DNA of 38,157 nt from Acidiferrobacteraceae bacterium (lineage in GTDB: Bacteria; Pseudomonadota; Gammaproteobacteria; Acidiferrobacterales; JAJDNE01), in the NCBI GenBank assembly GCA_037388825.1, contig JARRJV010000009.1, positions 1 through 38,157 on the forward strand, in the 5' to 3' direction. The translations under genes and the position numbers were made by a program. Below are positions 13,716-25,919 of this stretch, piece after piece (position 1 is the stretch's first letter; every line of letters starts with the position of its first letter). The notes beneath the pieces are model-generated. The model did no database searches and was not told the DNA's origin. It was given only the letters and a program-made list of their open reading frames with translations.

Positions 13716-14759
13716 TTACAGGCGGGACTGTTCCATGGTGGCAATGATGCGATCCCCGGCGGCGAGACCGTCGGCGGCAAAATGGTTCAGCGCGTCGCCG
13801 GCGACCTTGTGCCAGTGGTCCCGGCCCCGGTCGACGGCCTCGCGCAGCGGTCTTGGGTTGCCGTCATCCTGCCAGCGTCCATAGGCCTCTACCAGGGTGG
13901 GGAAGAGGTGTTTGCGCATTCCACTGAAGTTGGAAAAGTAGATGTGCAGGGAGGCGGAATTGTCCCGTGCCATGAGTTCAGGCAGGGTCTGGATGGTATC
14001 TGCCAGCAGGTCACGTACCGCCCGCGCCAGGTACTCCAGCTTGGACTGGGGAAACTGGGCCAGCATCTCTTCCCAGGCCGGCCCCAGGAGTCTGCCGGCT
14101 TCGGCTTCTCCCACTTCGTGCAGAATCAGGGACTCGGTTTCGTTTTCGGTCATCTCGTCGAGGACGCGTTCGAGGTCCGGTTGGGCATAGAGGTCCATGA
14201 CGTGGGCCATGGGCCGTTCCGGGTTCTGTTTCTGGAACTGCCACTCCTCGATGCGCTCCCACAGGAAACGACGCAATGATTCCTGGCGTACGTAGACTGT
14301 CTGGTCGCGGTACATGGACGGGGGCGCCACCAGATCGCGCGCGTATTCCTTGCCCGACACCAGGATGCGGACGTCGCCGACCTGCTCCTGACGTACGAGA
14401 TCGCCAAGGAAGAAATGGGGTTTGCTGTACAGGCCGGTGCCGCCGCTGTAAACATAGCCCGCGGGCACCAGTTTCCGGTTGATGGACCCGGCATCGAAGG
14501 GGTCGTGGTCCGAGCTGTCGACGGGAATGCGGGCGAAAGCCATTTCGTCCAGCTCATTCCAGGCGTGTTCCCTCTCCACCAGCCAGTTGCCCACGCCTTC
14601 GCGCGGAAGCGGCTCGGTCAGGGGGATCCCGTTTTCCCAACGGTAGTACTCGCGCATCTTCAGCAGGAACACGCACATGGTGTAATAGCCCGCGTACTGC
14701 GCATCGGAAATGTGGCAGTTCTGCTGGACGGTGTCGACCAGTTTGCCGAAATTCTGCAT
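13716..14759 (-). CDS. Conserved protein resembling the Sfum_1244 family
   Basis: A 347-residue soluble protein. The start MQNFGKLVDTVQQNCHISDA followed by YYTMCVFLLKMREYYRWE is one I associate with the uncharacterised Sfum_1244 family; this is from memory and was not checked. It has a charged helical C-terminal half (LERVLDEMTENETESLILHEVGE). No catalytic motif is recognised. It is followed at 25 bases by the Sel1-repeat gene. The ATG at 14759 is chosen because the conserved-looking sequence starts there. Confidence 0.75.
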   Translation of the reverse strand: MQNFGKLVDTVQQNCHISDAQYAGYYTMCVFLLKMREYYRWENGIPLTEPLPREGVGNWLVEREHAWNELDEMAFARIPVDSSDHDPFDAGSINRKLVPAGYVYSGGTGLYSKPHFFLGDLVRQEQVGDVRILVSGKEYARDLVAPPSMYRDQTVYVRQESLRRFLWERIEEWQFQKQNPERPMAHVMDLYAQPDLERVLDEMTENETESLILHEVGEAEAGRLLGPAWEEMLAQFPQSKLEYLARAVRDLLADTIQTLPELMARDNSASLHIYFSNFSGMRKHLFPTLVEAYGRWQDDGNPRPLREAVDRGRDHWHKVAGDALNHFAADGLAAGDRIIATMEQSRL

Positions 14760-14942
14760 TGCCCGTGTCCTCGTGCGACCCGTCTAGTCTAACATCGCCG
14801 CTGTCCGACCGCCGCCGGCAAAGTCGGCGGAAAATGTAGGGATTCCATCCCCTTGGCCCGCCGCCCTCCGGTGTACTACCATCGCCAACCGCGGGCCCGG
14901 AGCGGGCCTCTTTCTCCAAGCACAGGACACGTGGAATCACCC
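14760..14942. other. Divergent spacer with two hairpins
   Basis: The 183 bases between two divergent genes hold a 6-bp stem (14812-14817 with 14825-14830) followed by AAAA. A second perfect 6-bp GC stem (14894-14899 with 14903-14908) is followed by TCTTTCT. Either may be a leader structure or a weak terminator. I see no certain promoter. Confidence 0.35.
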
Positions 14943-15557
14943 ATGGCCGTTCGCATGAAAACCCGTTGGCACCGGTCCCGCCGCAGCCGGCGCAATATGG
15001 AAGGCTCCAGTCGCCCGAAGACCCTGGACGACCTGGCGGGCGTGATCGCGTTCAACATCTGGAAGATCTCCCAGGAAACCTTCCGCCATATGGATAAGGA
15101 AGGCTTCACCTTTGAAGACGAACAGGTTATCGGCGTCCTGCGCGAGATGGCGGCATTCCTGATCCAGATTGCCGACCGGATGGTGTACGGCAAGCTGGAA
15201 GAGGGCGAGCGCGAGCAGTTCGTCAACGCGGTGGCCCGGCAGGTAGTGGAGACCCTGCAGGCCAACCAGGAAGACCTGTTCGGACCCGGTGACTATCGCA
15301 CACCCTTCATCGATCTTCTCAACGAACGCCTGGCGCGGTACGCCGAGTTTGCCTACGACGAGCAGGAGGGACCGGGATACGCTTTCAAGCGTTATCTTGG
15401 CGAGCGTTGTGCGGCCGCCATGGTGGGGACCGACAACAAGTGGGTCATCGAGCACGTCATGGAGATTGAGGCACCGGAAGCGGTTAAGAACATCCGGCGT
15501 CTGGTCCGCGACGTCATGGGTTTGCGCGCCCGTTCGTCGTCCACTCCGCCCGCCTGA
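14943..15557 (+). CDS. Conserved hypothetical, helical soluble protein
   Basis: I do not recognise this 204-residue protein. It begins with a strongly basic tail (MKTRWHRSRRSRRN), then a mostly helical body with many Glu, Gln and Arg (EEGEREQFVNAVARQVVETLQANQEDLFG) and ends RARSSSTPPA. There is no membrane segment or known active-site motif. The basic N-terminus could contact nucleic acid or membrane. It lies 76 bases upstream of prfB and on the same strand, but no promoter or terminator settles whether they share a transcript. Confidence 0.68.
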   Translation: MAVRMKTRWHRSRRSRRNMEGSSRPKTLDDLAGVIAFNIWKISQETFRHMDKEGFTFEDEQVIGVLREMAAFLIQIADRMVYGKLEEGEREQFVNAVARQVVETLQANQEDLFGPGDYRTPFIDLLNERLARYAEFAYDEQEGPGYAFKRYLGERCAAAMVGTDNKWVIEHVMEIEAPEAVKNIRRLVRDVMGLRARSSSTPPA

Positions 15558-15633
15558 TTTCCCGCTAGCAGTAACATTTCCCATCGGATTCGGTTATTCT
15601 TCGCCGCATTTATCGGCGCACACACGCAGAAAA

Positions 15634-16732
15634 ATGGAAGAAATCAATCAGCTGAACCATCGGCTCGACGACATGAGCGCGCGGGCCGAATCCCTTCGGG
15701 GGTATCTTTGACTACGATGGCAAGAGCGAAAGACTGACTGAAGTTCAGCGCGAGTTGGAACAGCCCGGCATCTGGGACGACCCGCAGCGGGCGCAGGAAC
15801 TGGGGCGTGAGCGGGCGCGTCTGGAAGAAGCAGTGGAAGGGCTGGACGTGATCGGCCGTGGGATTGCCGATGCGCGCGAGTTGCTGGAACTCGCCGGCGA
15901 GGAGGGCGATCCCGATACGGTGAATGCCGTCGCCCGCGACATCGAAGGGGTCGAGAAACGCCTGGCGACCCTGGAGTTCCGCCGAATGTTTTCCGGTGAG
16001 ATGGACAGCGCCAATGCCTTTGTCGACATCCAGTCGGGGTCCGGGGGTACGGAGGCCCAGGATTGGGCCAATATGCTGTTGCGCATGTACCTGCGTTGGG
16101 GCGAGCGCCACGGGTTCCGGAGCGAGATCATGGAGATCTCCGAGGGTGAAGTGGCCGGGATAAAGAGCGCGACCGTTCGCTTTGGTGGCGAGTACGCCTA
16201 CGGTTACTTGCGCAGTGAAACCGGAGTACACCGGCTGGTGCGCAAGTCGCCGTTCGACTCAGGTAACCGGCGCCATACGTCTTTCGCATCGGTTTTCGTG
16301 TATCCCGAGGTCGATGAATCGATCGATGTCGATATCAACCCGGCGGATTTGCGCATTGATACCTATCGTGCCAGCGGCGCCGGTGGTCAGCACGTCAATC
16401 GAACTGATTCGGCGGTGCGCATCACCCATATCCCCAGCGGGATCGTGGTGCAGTGTCAGAATGACCGATCTCAACATAAGAACAAGGCGGCGGCCATGGG
16501 TGTTTTGAAATCACGGCTGTACGAGCTGGAACTGGGCAAGCGGAGGGAAGAACAGCAGAAGCTGGAAGACAGCAAGGCGGACATCAGCTGGGGCAGCCAG
16601 ATCCGGTCCTATGTCCTGGACCAGTCCCGTATCAAGGATCTTCGGACCGGCGTGGAAACGGGCAACACCCAGGCGGTCCTGGACGGCGACCTGGATTCCT
16701 TCATTGAGGCCAGCCTGAAGCAGGGCCTGTAG
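15634..16732 (+). CDS. prfB: Peptide chain release factor 2 (with programmed +1 frameshift)
   Basis: RF2 recognises UGA and UAA and triggers peptide release. The gene is in two frames: 25 codons from the ATG at 15634 end at an in-frame TGA (15709-15711). Reading resumes after skipping T15709, giving 365 residues in all, the same length as E. coli RF2. The anticodon-like tripeptide SPF is in [11 protein letters not shown]. The catalytic GGQ is in [18 protein letters not shown]2-typical autoregulation by UGA in its own message is therefore retained. It is followed after 49 bases by lysS, a common gene pair. Confidence 0.97.
15698..15712 (+). other. prfB: prfB programmed +1 frameshift site
   Basis: A run GGGGG (15698-15702) acts as internal Shine-Dalgarno, followed by TAT then the slippery CTT TGA C. 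This is the classical site. The spacing of three bases between GGGGG and CTT agrees with the conserved arrangement. When RF2 is low the ribosome slips forward and makes full-length protein. Confidence 0.96.
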
Positions 16733-16759
16733 CTAGAATATAGATTACAATAATTAAAT

Positions 16760-16776
16760 AACATATTGTTTTATAT
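16760..16776 (+). repeat. 17-base AT-rich repeat, copy 2 (before lysS)
   Basis: Identical to the copy at 11390-11406, here 6 bases before the lysS start codon. It forms part of a very AT-rich 49-base spacer after prfB. It may serve as a translation-enhancing AT-rich leader. Confidence 0.5.
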
Positions 16777-16781
16777 TTTAA

Positions 16782-18266
16782 ATGAGCGAAAAAGACGAGA
16801 ACGAACAAATCAGCCAGCGGCGCGACAAGCTGCAGCGCATGCGCGAGGATGGTGCGGCATTCCCGACGGATTTCCGGCGCAACGTCGTGGCCGCCGAACT
16901 TCATGCCGAGTACGGCGAGAAGGATAATGCCGAACTGGAGATACGCAATGTCCGGGTGAAGGTCGCCGGTCGCATGATGAGCCGACGGGTTATGGGCAAG
17001 GCGAGCTTCGCCCACCTGCAGGACATGTCCGGGCGCATTCAGTTGTACCTGGAACGGGATGCGCTGCCGGAAGGAGTGTATGCCGCGTTCAAGAGCTGGG
17101 ACATCGGCGACATCGTTGCCGGCGAAGGGACCCTGTTCAGGACCAAGACCGGCGAATTGTCCGTGCGTTGCGAGCGCGTGCGTCTGTTGACCAAGGCCCT
17201 GCGGCCCTTGCCGGAGAAGTTTCACGGGCTGCAGGACACGGAGACGCGCTACCGCCAACGCTATCTCGACCTGATCATGAACGAAGTGGCGCGCAACACG
17301 TTTCGCGTGCGCACCCGGATCATCCAGTACCTGCGCGCCTTTCTCGATGAGCGCGGTTTCCTGGAGGTCGAGACGCCCATGATGCAGGCAATCCCTGGCG
17401 GTGCGACGGCACGACCCTTCGAGACCTACCATCACGCCCTGGACATGGGTCTATACCTGCGTATCGCTCCGGAGTTGTATCTCAAGCGGCTGGTGGTGGG
17501 AGGTTTCGAGAAGGTCTACGAGATCAATCGCAATTTCCGCAATGAAGGCCTGTCCACGCGTCACAATCCCGAGTTCACTATGCTCGAGTTCTATCAGGCC
17601 TATGCCGACTACCACGACCTGATGTTCCTGACCGAAGAACTGCTGCGCGGACTCGCCGAGGAAATTCATGGCAGTACGAAACTGGGCTACCAGGGCGAGG
17701 AGTTCGATTTTGGTGAGCGCTTCGAGCGTATGACGGTGAAGGAGTCGATCCTGCGATTCAATACCGATGTCGAGGAAGCGGACCTGGAAGACCTGGACCG
17801 TGCGCGCGAGGTGGCGAAGCGGCTGGAGATTCCACTCAAGGATGGATGGGGTCTGGGCAAGGTACAGATCGAGATCTTTGAGAAGACGGTCGAACATCAG
17901 TTGAGGCAGCCCACCTTCATCACCGCCTATCCGGCCGAAGTCTCCCCGCTGGCGCGGCGCAACGATGAGGATCCCTTTGTCACCGATCGATTTGAATTCT
18001 TTGTCGGAGGGCGCGAGATCGCCAATGGCTTCAGCGAGCTGAATGACGCGGAGGACCAGGCAGAACGCTTCCGCAAGCAGGTGCAAGAGAAGGAAGCCGG
18101 CGACGAGGAGGCCATGCATTTCGATGCCGACTACATCCGTGCCCTGGAGCATGGAATGCCACCGACGGCCGGAGAGGGTCTGGGCATAGACCGTCTGGTG
18201 ATGCTGCTGACCGATTCCGCTTCCATTCGGGACGTCCTGCTGTTCCCCCATATGCGGCCCGACTGA
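16782..18266 (+). CDS. lysS: Lysyl-tRNA synthetase, class II
   Basis: Charges tRNA-Lys. The 494-residue protein has the N-terminal OB-fold anticodon domain (about 55-165, [22 protein letters not shown]) and the class II core. Motif 2 is [20 protein letters not shown] and motif 3 is [20 protein letters not shown]. The ATG at 16782 gives a normal start [14 protein letters not shown]. The 5' spacer is AT-rich and lacks a clear Shine-Dalgarno; the repeated 17-mer sits there. Confidence 0.97.
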   Translation: MSEKDENEQISQRRDKLQRMREDGAAFPTDFRRNVVAAELHAEYGEKDNAELEIRNVRVKVAGRMMSRRVMGKASFAHLQDMSGRIQLYLERDALPEGVYAAFKSWDIGDIVAGEGTLFRTKTGELSVRCERVRLLTKALRPLPEKFHGLQDTETRYRQRYLDLIMNEVARNTFRVRTRIIQYLRAFLDERGFLEVETPMMQAIPGGATARPFETYHHALDMGLYLRIAPELYLKRLVVGGFEKVYEINRNFRNEGLSTRHNPEFTMLEFYQAYADYHDLMFLTEELLRGLAEEIHGSTKLGYQGEEFDFGERFERMTVKESILRFNTDVEEADLEDLDRAREVAKRLEIPLKDGWGLGKVQIEIFEKTVEHQLRQPTFITAYPAEVSPLARRNDEDPFVTDRFEFFVGGREIANGFSELNDAEDQAERFRKQVQEKEAGDEEAMHFDADYIRALEHGMPPTAGEGLGIDRLVMLLTDSASIRDVLLFPHMRPD

Positions 18267-18302
18267 TCGGCGCACTGCGCGCAAATCCCACCACGGGCAA
18301 GT

Positions 18303-19256
18303 ATGTCGGCGCCTTTGCCAATCGCGGTATTCCTGATGGGCCCTACGGCCATCGGAAAGACGGCGCTTGCCACGGCCTTGCATGAACGTCTGGGCTGCGA
18401 ACTGATCAGCGTGGATTCATCCCAGGTCTACCGCGGCATGGACATCGGTACGGCAAAACCCACAGCCACGGAACTGCGCGCGGTACCGCAGGCTCTGATC
18501 GATATCCGCGACCCGGCGGAGCCCTATTCGGCAGCTGATTTTTGCAAAGATGCCCTCCGCGAGATTGGTGCGATCGACGGACGCGGGAACGTCCCGCTGC
18601 TCGTGGGCGGAACGATTTTCTATTTCCGTGCCCTGGATTTCGGCCTGCCACCCGTGCCGCCTTCCGATCCCGAGGTGCGTGCCGGTCTGCAGGAACAATT
18701 GGAGCGTGAGGGGGTGGTTGCGCTGCACAGGCGCCTGGCTTCCGTGGATCCAGCGAGCGCGCATCGCATCGATGCCAACGACCGCCAACGGGTCCTGCGA
18801 GCGCTGGAGATCATCGAGCTGACCGGTCACGGGCCCAGCGAACTGGCGCGAACCGCACCGGCGTATCAGCGCCCGATCAGGCCCTTGCGCCTGGCGCTCT
18901 GGCCCAGCGACCGCTCCCGCCTTCACGCGCGTATCGCCGATCGGTTTCACGCCATGCTGGCGGCCGGCCTGGTCGAGGAAGTGGAAACACTCTTGAAACG
19001 CGGCGATCTGGGCCCCCATCTACCCTCTGTACGGATGGTTGGCTATCGCCAGGCCTGGCGGTACTTGACCGGTGAACTTACGTATAATGAAATGATCGAA
19101 CAGGGCATCAGCAGCACCCGGCAGCTGGCAAAACGCCAGATGACCTGGCTGCGGCATTACCCGGAGGTGACGATATTCGAGGATGCGCTGCCACAGTTGG
19201 TGGCAAGGTTTGCGGATTTTGTGGAACGCGAAATTGAGCGAATGAGGGCATCCTGA
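18303..19256 (+). CDS. miaA: tRNA dimethylallyltransferase
   Basis: Adds the dimethylallyl group to A37 of tRNAs reading UNN codons. The 317-residue protein has the P-loop GPTAIGKT near residue 13, the [17 protein letters not shown] segment and, near the C-terminus, [16 protein letters not shown] and [13 protein letters not shown]. It starts miaA-hfq-hflX-hflK-hflC, the standard gammaproteobacterial order. The gap to lysS is 36 bases. Confidence 0.97.
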   Translation: MSAPLPIAVFLMGPTAIGKTALATALHERLGCELISVDSSQVYRGMDIGTAKPTATELRAVPQALIDIRDPAEPYSAADFCKDALREIGAIDGRGNVPLLVGGTIFYFRALDFGLPPVPPSDPEVRAGLQEQLEREGVVALHRRLASVDPASAHRIDANDRQRVLRALEIIELTGHGPSELARTAPAYQRPIRPLRLALWPSDRSRLHARIADRFHAMLAAGLVEEVETLLKRGDLGPHLPSVRMVGYRQAWRYLTGELTYNEMIEQGISSTRQLAKRQMTWLRHYPEVTIFEDALPQLVARFADFVEREIERMRAS

Positions 19257-19348
19257 AAGAGTTTCCGGCCATCGCCAATGAATCAGGAATATTCAGGCGG
19301 CGGCAGGTGAACCCGAAGCAGCACCATAACAATGACAGGAGAATAACT

Positions 19349-19612
19349 ATGAGCCAGTCAAGAGGGCAGACCCTACAAGACCCTTTCCTCAACACCTTGC
19401 GCAAGGAGCGAGTGCCGGTATCGATCTTTCTCGTGAATGGCATCAAGCTGCAGGGCCAGATCGAATCCTTCGATCAGTTCGTCGTGCTGTTGAAGAATTC
19501 GGTCAGCCAAATGATTTACAAACACGCGATCTCAACGGTCGTGCCGAGCAGGCAGATCAAGCTATCCATTGAGTCCTCTGAAGACGCATCCTCAGGCCCG
19601 GGTAACGGCTGA
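19349..19612 (+). CDS. hfq: RNA chaperone Hfq
   Basis: Hexameric Sm-like RNA chaperone that pairs small RNAs with mRNAs. The 87-residue protein has Sm1 ([33 protein letters not shown]) and Sm2 ([14 protein letters not shown]). The C-terminal tail is short compared with E. coli Hfq (102). I chose the ATG at 19349, which follows an AGGAGAA ribosome-binding site; in-frame upstream codons are not part of the family. The 3' end overlaps the hflX start by 44 bases. Confidence 0.96.
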   Translation: MSQSRGQTLQDPFLNTLRKERVPVSIFLVNGIKLQGQIESFDQFVVLLKNSVSQMIYKHAISTVVPSRQIKLSIESSEDASSGPGNG

Positions 19613-20939
19613 CGCCGACCACACCGCATCGGCAGGACGCACGTCGCCGCCGCGCGTCCTGCTGGTCCAGCTCCAGTTCCCCCGCGGTCCGGCCGAGGAG
19701 GACCTGGAAGAACTCCGATTCCTGGCGCAATCCGCCGGTGCCGAGGTTGTCGGTGCCATTGTCGGCCGGCGACAGAAGCCGGACGCTGGCCTGTTCATCG
19801 GCAGCGGCAAGGCCGAGGAGTTGCGCCAGGCCGTGGAACGCGATGACATTGATCTGGTTGTGGTCAACCATGAGCTCACCCCGGTACAGGAGCGAAATCT
19901 CGAACGTGCCATCTCCTGCCGCGTACTCGATCGCAGCGGACTGATCCTCGACATCTTCGCCCTGCGGGCACGCAGCCACGAGGGCAAGCTTCAGGTGGAG
20001 CTGGCGCAGCTGGAGCGGCTGGCAACGCGCCTCGTACGGGGCTGGACCCACCTCGAGCGGCAGAAGGGCGGTATCGGTCTGCGTGGCCCTGGTGAGACCC
20101 AGCTCGAAACGGACCGCCGGCTGATCCGGGATCGCATCCGGCGACTGGGTGAGCGCCTGGAGCGGGTACGTGCCCAGCGCGGCCTGCGGCGCAAGACCCG
20201 ACGCAAGGTACCCATCCCCACGGTCTCCCTGGTCGGCTACACCAACGCCGGAAAGTCATCGCTGTTCAATCGCCTTACGGGTGCCGGGGTCTATCAGGCC
20301 AATCAGTTGTTCGCGACCCTGGATCCGACCATGCGTCGCCTGGATCTCGGCGGCAAGCTGGGGATTATCCTCGCTGATACGGTGGGATTCATCCGTCATC
20401 TGCCCCACACCCTGGTCGAGGCCTTCAAATCGACCCTGGAAGAGGTTGCCGAAGCGGATCTGCTGGTGCACGTTGTGGACGCGAGCAATCCGGAACGACA
20501 GGAACTGATGCGCCAGGTGGACCTGGTGCTGGAGGAGATCCATGCACAGCAGGTGCCCTGCATCGTCGTTTTCAACAAGATTGATCTTTCCGGCGAGTCA
20601 CCGCGCGTGGAGCGCGACGCAGGCGGGAAGATTCGCAAGATCTGGCTGTCGGCACAAACCGGCGCCGGCATTGAATTGCTGCAACAGGCCCTGTCGGAAC
20701 ACTTCCGGGGCAATCGTCTTTTCCGTCGGCTCGTCTTGCCGCCGGATGCAGGCAGGCTGCACGCGTCCATCCATGAACGGTGTGAGGTCCTGCGGGACGA
20801 GGCAAGTGTCGCCGGGGGCTGGCTGATGGATCTTTCCCTGGATGAAAGCGATCTTCAGTGGCTGGAAAAACAGGGTGACTTCAGGCGCGAATACATGATG
20901 GGCGCAGACCGGGGCGAACTTGCTACCTCTGCCCCATGA
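19569..20939 (+). CDS. hflX: Ribosome-associated GTPase HflX
   Basis: HflX splits stalled or hibernating ribosomes. The 456-residue protein has the N-terminal HflX domain, the GTPase with P-loop [12 protein letters not shown], switch [11 protein letters not shown] and NKID, and a C-terminal domain. The start is unusual: the only ATG, GTG or TTG codon before the conserved domain is the TTG at 19569, which lies inside hfq and overlaps it by 44 bases. Translation is probably coupled to hfq. A non-standard start farther downstream cannot be ruled out. Confidence 0.93.
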   Translation: MSPLKTHPQARVTADADHTASAGRTSPPRVLLVQLQFPRGPAEEDLEELRFLAQSAGAEVVGAIVGRRQKPDAGLFIGSGKAEELRQAVERDDIDLVVVNHELTPVQERNLERAISCRVLDRSGLILDIFALRARSHEGKLQVELAQLERLATRLVRGWTHLERQKGGIGLRGPGETQLETDRRLIRDRIRRLGERLERVRAQRGLRRKTRRKVPIPTVSLVGYTNAGKSSLFNRLTGAGVYQANQLFATLDPTMRRLDLGGKLGIILADTVGFIRHLPHTLVEAFKSTLEEVAEADLLVHVVDASNPERQELMRQVDLVLEEIHAQQVPCIVVFNKIDLSGESPRVERDAGGKIRKIWLSAQTGAGIELLQQALSEHFRGNRLFRRLVLPPDAGRLHASIHERCEVLRDEASVAGGWLMDLSLDESDLQWLEKQGDFRREYMMGADRGELATSAP

Positions 20940-20992
20940 CCCTAGAATGCCGGCTTTGATTCCCTTTCCGCAGTAGCGCGCAGGAGTATTCC

Positions 20993-21037
20993 GTGCCTTG
21001 GAACAAACCGGGTGGTTCCGGTGACCAGAATCCCTAG
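20993..21037 (+). other. hflK: Original hflK start and apparent single-base frameshift
   Basis: A good ribosome-binding site (AGGAG, 20982-20986) precedes a GTG at 20993, opening 14 codons, VPWNKPGGSGDQNP, that match the known N-terminus of HflK. Reading then meets TAG at 21035-21037. Removing one A from CCCTAGGGG restores CCC TGG GGT CAG, joining directly to the downstream frame. An extra base or a +1 shift explains this. Confidence 0.75.
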
Positions 21038-22196
21038 GGGTCAGGGCGGCCGAGATAATCAGGGGCCGCCGGATCTCGATGAAATCGTACGCAAGATTCA
21101 GGCGAAACTTGGCGGCCTTTTTGGCGGCGGCCGCGGCCGCGGCGGCGGTGGCGTCTCCCGGGGCGCCGGCGGTTTCGGAATCGGCGTGATCATTGCAGTG
21201 CTGGCGGCCGTGTGGCTGGCCAGTGGTGTGTACGTCGTCCAGCAGGGCTCACAGGGCGTCGTGCTTCGGTTTGGCAAAGCGGTCGATGTCTCGAATGCCG
21301 GTCTGCACTGGCACCTGCCGTATCCCATCGAACACGTCGAGAAGGTGAATGTAGAGCAGCGGTCGGTCATCGAGATTGGCTACCGCTCGAACCCGAATAC
21401 GGGCGGCAAGACCAAAAAACCGCACGAAGCACTCATGCTGACGGAAGACGAGAACATCGTCGATATCGAGTTTGCCGTGCAGTACCGCATCAGTGACGCG
21501 GAGAAGTACCTGTTCAATGTCCGCAACGTGGAGGGCACGATTCAGGCCGCGACCGAGTCGGCGATTCGCGAGGAGGCCGGCAAGAACACGATGGATTTCA
21601 TTCTTACCTCCGGTCGGGACGTGGTGGGCGACAACACCAAGAAGATCCTGCAAGAGATTCTCAACCGTTATGACTGCGGGATCCTGATCACGAATCTCGA
21701 AATGCAGGAAGCGCAGCCGCCGGAGCAGGTGAAGGCTGCCTTTGACGACGCGGTCAAGGCGCGTGAGGACGAGGCGCGGCTGAAGAACGAGGCCGAGGCC
21801 TATTCCAACGATATTCTGCCGCGGTCGCGCGGTGCCGCCGCCCGTACGATGCAGGAGGCGCAGGGTTACAAGGCGAGTGTCGTGGCCAAGGCGCAGGGCG
21901 ATGCGCGCCGCTTCAGCCAGATCGCGCGTGAATACGCCAAGGCCCCCCGGGTGACGCGGGAGCGCATGTACCTGGAGACCATGGAGCAGGTGATGGAAAA
22001 CAGTACGAAGGTGCTGATCGACCAGAAGGGCGGCAACAATCTCATCTACCTGCCCCTGGACCAGATCCTGGCGCGGGCCGCGGACAAGGCCGGAAAGAGC
22101 ATGGCGGCCGGGGATAGCGGCGCCGAGCCCAAGCCCCAGCCGACGATACGGGAACGCATGCAGGACCGGACCTCGTCGGGGAGGATCGGCCAATGA
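21012..22196 (+). CDS. hflK: HflK, SPFH-family regulator of FtsH protease
   Basis: HflK and HflC form a membrane SPFH complex that regulates FtsH protease. The open frame is 394 residues from a GTG at 21012. The region QGGRDNQGPPDLDEIVRKI is typical of HflK, followed by a Gly/Arg-rich linker, one membrane helix (about 53-73) and an SPFH domain (GVVLRFGK, GLHWHLPYP). The GTG at 21012 has no convincing ribosome-binding site; the natural start is probably GTG 20993 in another frame. The gene may therefore be frameshifted or have a sequence error. It overlaps hflC by the four bases ATGA. Confidence 0.9.
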   Translation: MVPVTRIPRGQGGRDNQGPPDLDEIVRKIQAKLGGLFGGGRGRGGGGVSRGAGGFGIGVIIAVLAAVWLASGVYVVQQGSQGVVLRFGKAVDVSNAGLHWHLPYPIEHVEKVNVEQRSVIEIGYRSNPNTGGKTKKPHEALMLTEDENIVDIEFAVQYRISDAEKYLFNVRNVEGTIQAATESAIREEAGKNTMDFILTSGRDVVGDNTKKILQEILNRYDCGILITNLEMQEAQPPEQVKAAFDDAVKAREDEARLKNEAEAYSNDILPRSRGAAARTMQEAQGYKASVVAKAQGDARRFSQIAREYAKAPRVTRERMYLETMEQVMENSTKVLIDQKGGNNLIYLPLDQILARAADKAGKSMAAGDSGAEPKPQPTIRERMQDRTSSGRIGQ

Positions 22197-23065
22197 ATCA
22201 GGGTCGCCTCATCGTGGGTCTTGTCGTGGTCGTGATTGCGGCCGTCGTCCTGTCTTCTTCTTTCTATACGGTGGATATGCGCCAGTGGGCCCTGGTTACG
22301 CGGTTCGGGAAGGTGCTGAAGGCGGACGACAAACCCGGACTTCACTGGAAAACACCGTTCGTCGATTCGGTTCGCTACTACGACAAGCAGATTCTGACGC
22401 TCGATGCCGAACCGCAACGCTATCTGACCGAAGAAAAGAAGACCTTGATCGTGGATTCGTTCGTGAAGTGGCGCATCGTCGACCCGTTGAAGTTCTATCT
22501 GACCGTTGGCGGGAGCGAGGCCAATGCCCGAACCCGTTTGCAGCAGGTGATCAACGGAGGCCTGCGCACGGAGTTCGGCAAGCGCCCCTTGCACGCTGTG
22601 GTATCGGGCGATCGGCAGGAGATCATGGACATCCTGCGAGTCAGTGCCGACAAGGCGGCGAGGGAGTTCGGAATCGAGGTCGTGGACGTGCGCCTGCAGA
22701 GGGTCGACCTGCCGGACGAGGTCAGCCAGTCCGTGTACCGCCGCATGGAGGCCGAACGTACGCGTATCGCCAAGGACCATCGCGCGCGCGGTGCCGAGGC
22801 AGCGGAAAAGATCAAGGCCGAGGCGGACCGCAAGAGCCAGGTCATCAAGGCCGAGGCCTATCGCGATGCCCAGCAGATTCGCGGTGAGGGCGACGCCAAG
22901 GCGATAGACATCTATGCCCGGTCGCTGCGGGTCAACCCGAGCTTCTACCAGCTGTACCGGAGTCTCGAGGCATACAAGAAGACTTTTCGCAGCAAGGACG
23001 ATGTGCTGATTCTTGATCCAAGTTCGGAATTTTTCCGCTACCTCAAGAATTCGCAGCCGCGCTGA
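22193..23065 (+). CDS. hflC: HflC, SPFH-family regulator of FtsH protease
   Basis: Partner of HflK in the inner-membrane complex around FtsH. The 290-residue protein has an N-terminal membrane helix (about 5-24) followed by the SPFH domain (QWALVTRFGKVLKADDKPGLHWKTPF) and a long charged coiled-coil (ERTRIAKDHRARGAEAAEKIKAEADRKSQVIKAEAYRDAQQ). The ATG at 22193 overlaps the hflK stop, so the two are translationally coupled. The C-terminal DDVLILDPSSEFFRYL is typical. Confidence 0.96.
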   Translation: MNQGRLIVGLVVVVIAAVVLSSSFYTVDMRQWALVTRFGKVLKADDKPGLHWKTPFVDSVRYYDKQILTLDAEPQRYLTEEKKTLIVDSFVKWRIVDPLKFYLTVGGSEANARTRLQQVINGGLRTEFGKRPLHAVVSGDRQEIMDILRVSADKAAREFGIEVVDVRLQRVDLPDEVSQSVYRRMEAERTRIAKDHRARGAEAAEKIKAEADRKSQVIKAEAYRDAQQIRGEGDAKAIDIYARSLRVNPSFYQLYRSLEAYKKTFRSKDDVLILDPSSEFFRYLKNSQPR

Positions 23066-23195
23066 TCGTTCCCCCTTAACATCAGAATCCGGACAGGCAT
23101 GGCCCGGTATCAGACCCGGGCTCGGGAAGCTGCGGTGTGGGCCACTTGCCCATGAGACAAGAAATGAAAGTGACAACACAAACGGGATTCCTCGC

Positions 23196-25719
<2,524 letters not shown>

Positions 25720-25762
25720 TGTGCCCGGGACGTACCCTACAATGAAACGTTCAGGGAAAAGC

Positions 25763-25849
25763 TGGTACCGAGGAGAGGACTTGAACCTCCACGGGGTTGC
25801 CCCCACTAGCACCTGAAGCTAGCGCGTCTACCAATTCCGCCACCTCGGC
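25763..25849 (-). tRNA. tRNA-Leu (anticodon CAG)
   Basis: The reverse strand folds as an 87-base class II tRNA. The acceptor stem is GCCGAGG/CCTCGGT with encoded CCA end. The D arm contains GAATTGGTAGACGC. The anticodon stem CTAGC/GCTAG closes the loop TTCAGGT (anticodon CAG, reads CUG). A long variable arm (GTGGGGGCAACCCCGT) and T loop GTTCAAGTC follow. It lies opposite the direction of purA and rnr, in the gap between them. Confidence 0.97.
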
Positions 25850-25919
25850 ATAGCCGGCGCTCCCTTTGCGAACAAACGGGGCCGGAGCAGGTGGCGCACT
25901 CTACCGAGAGAAAAAATCC

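Noticed and set aside
16701-17435. Minus-strand 244-codon frame opposite prfB and lysS
   Set aside because: Antisense to lysS, a clear gene; the translation shows no recognised domain.
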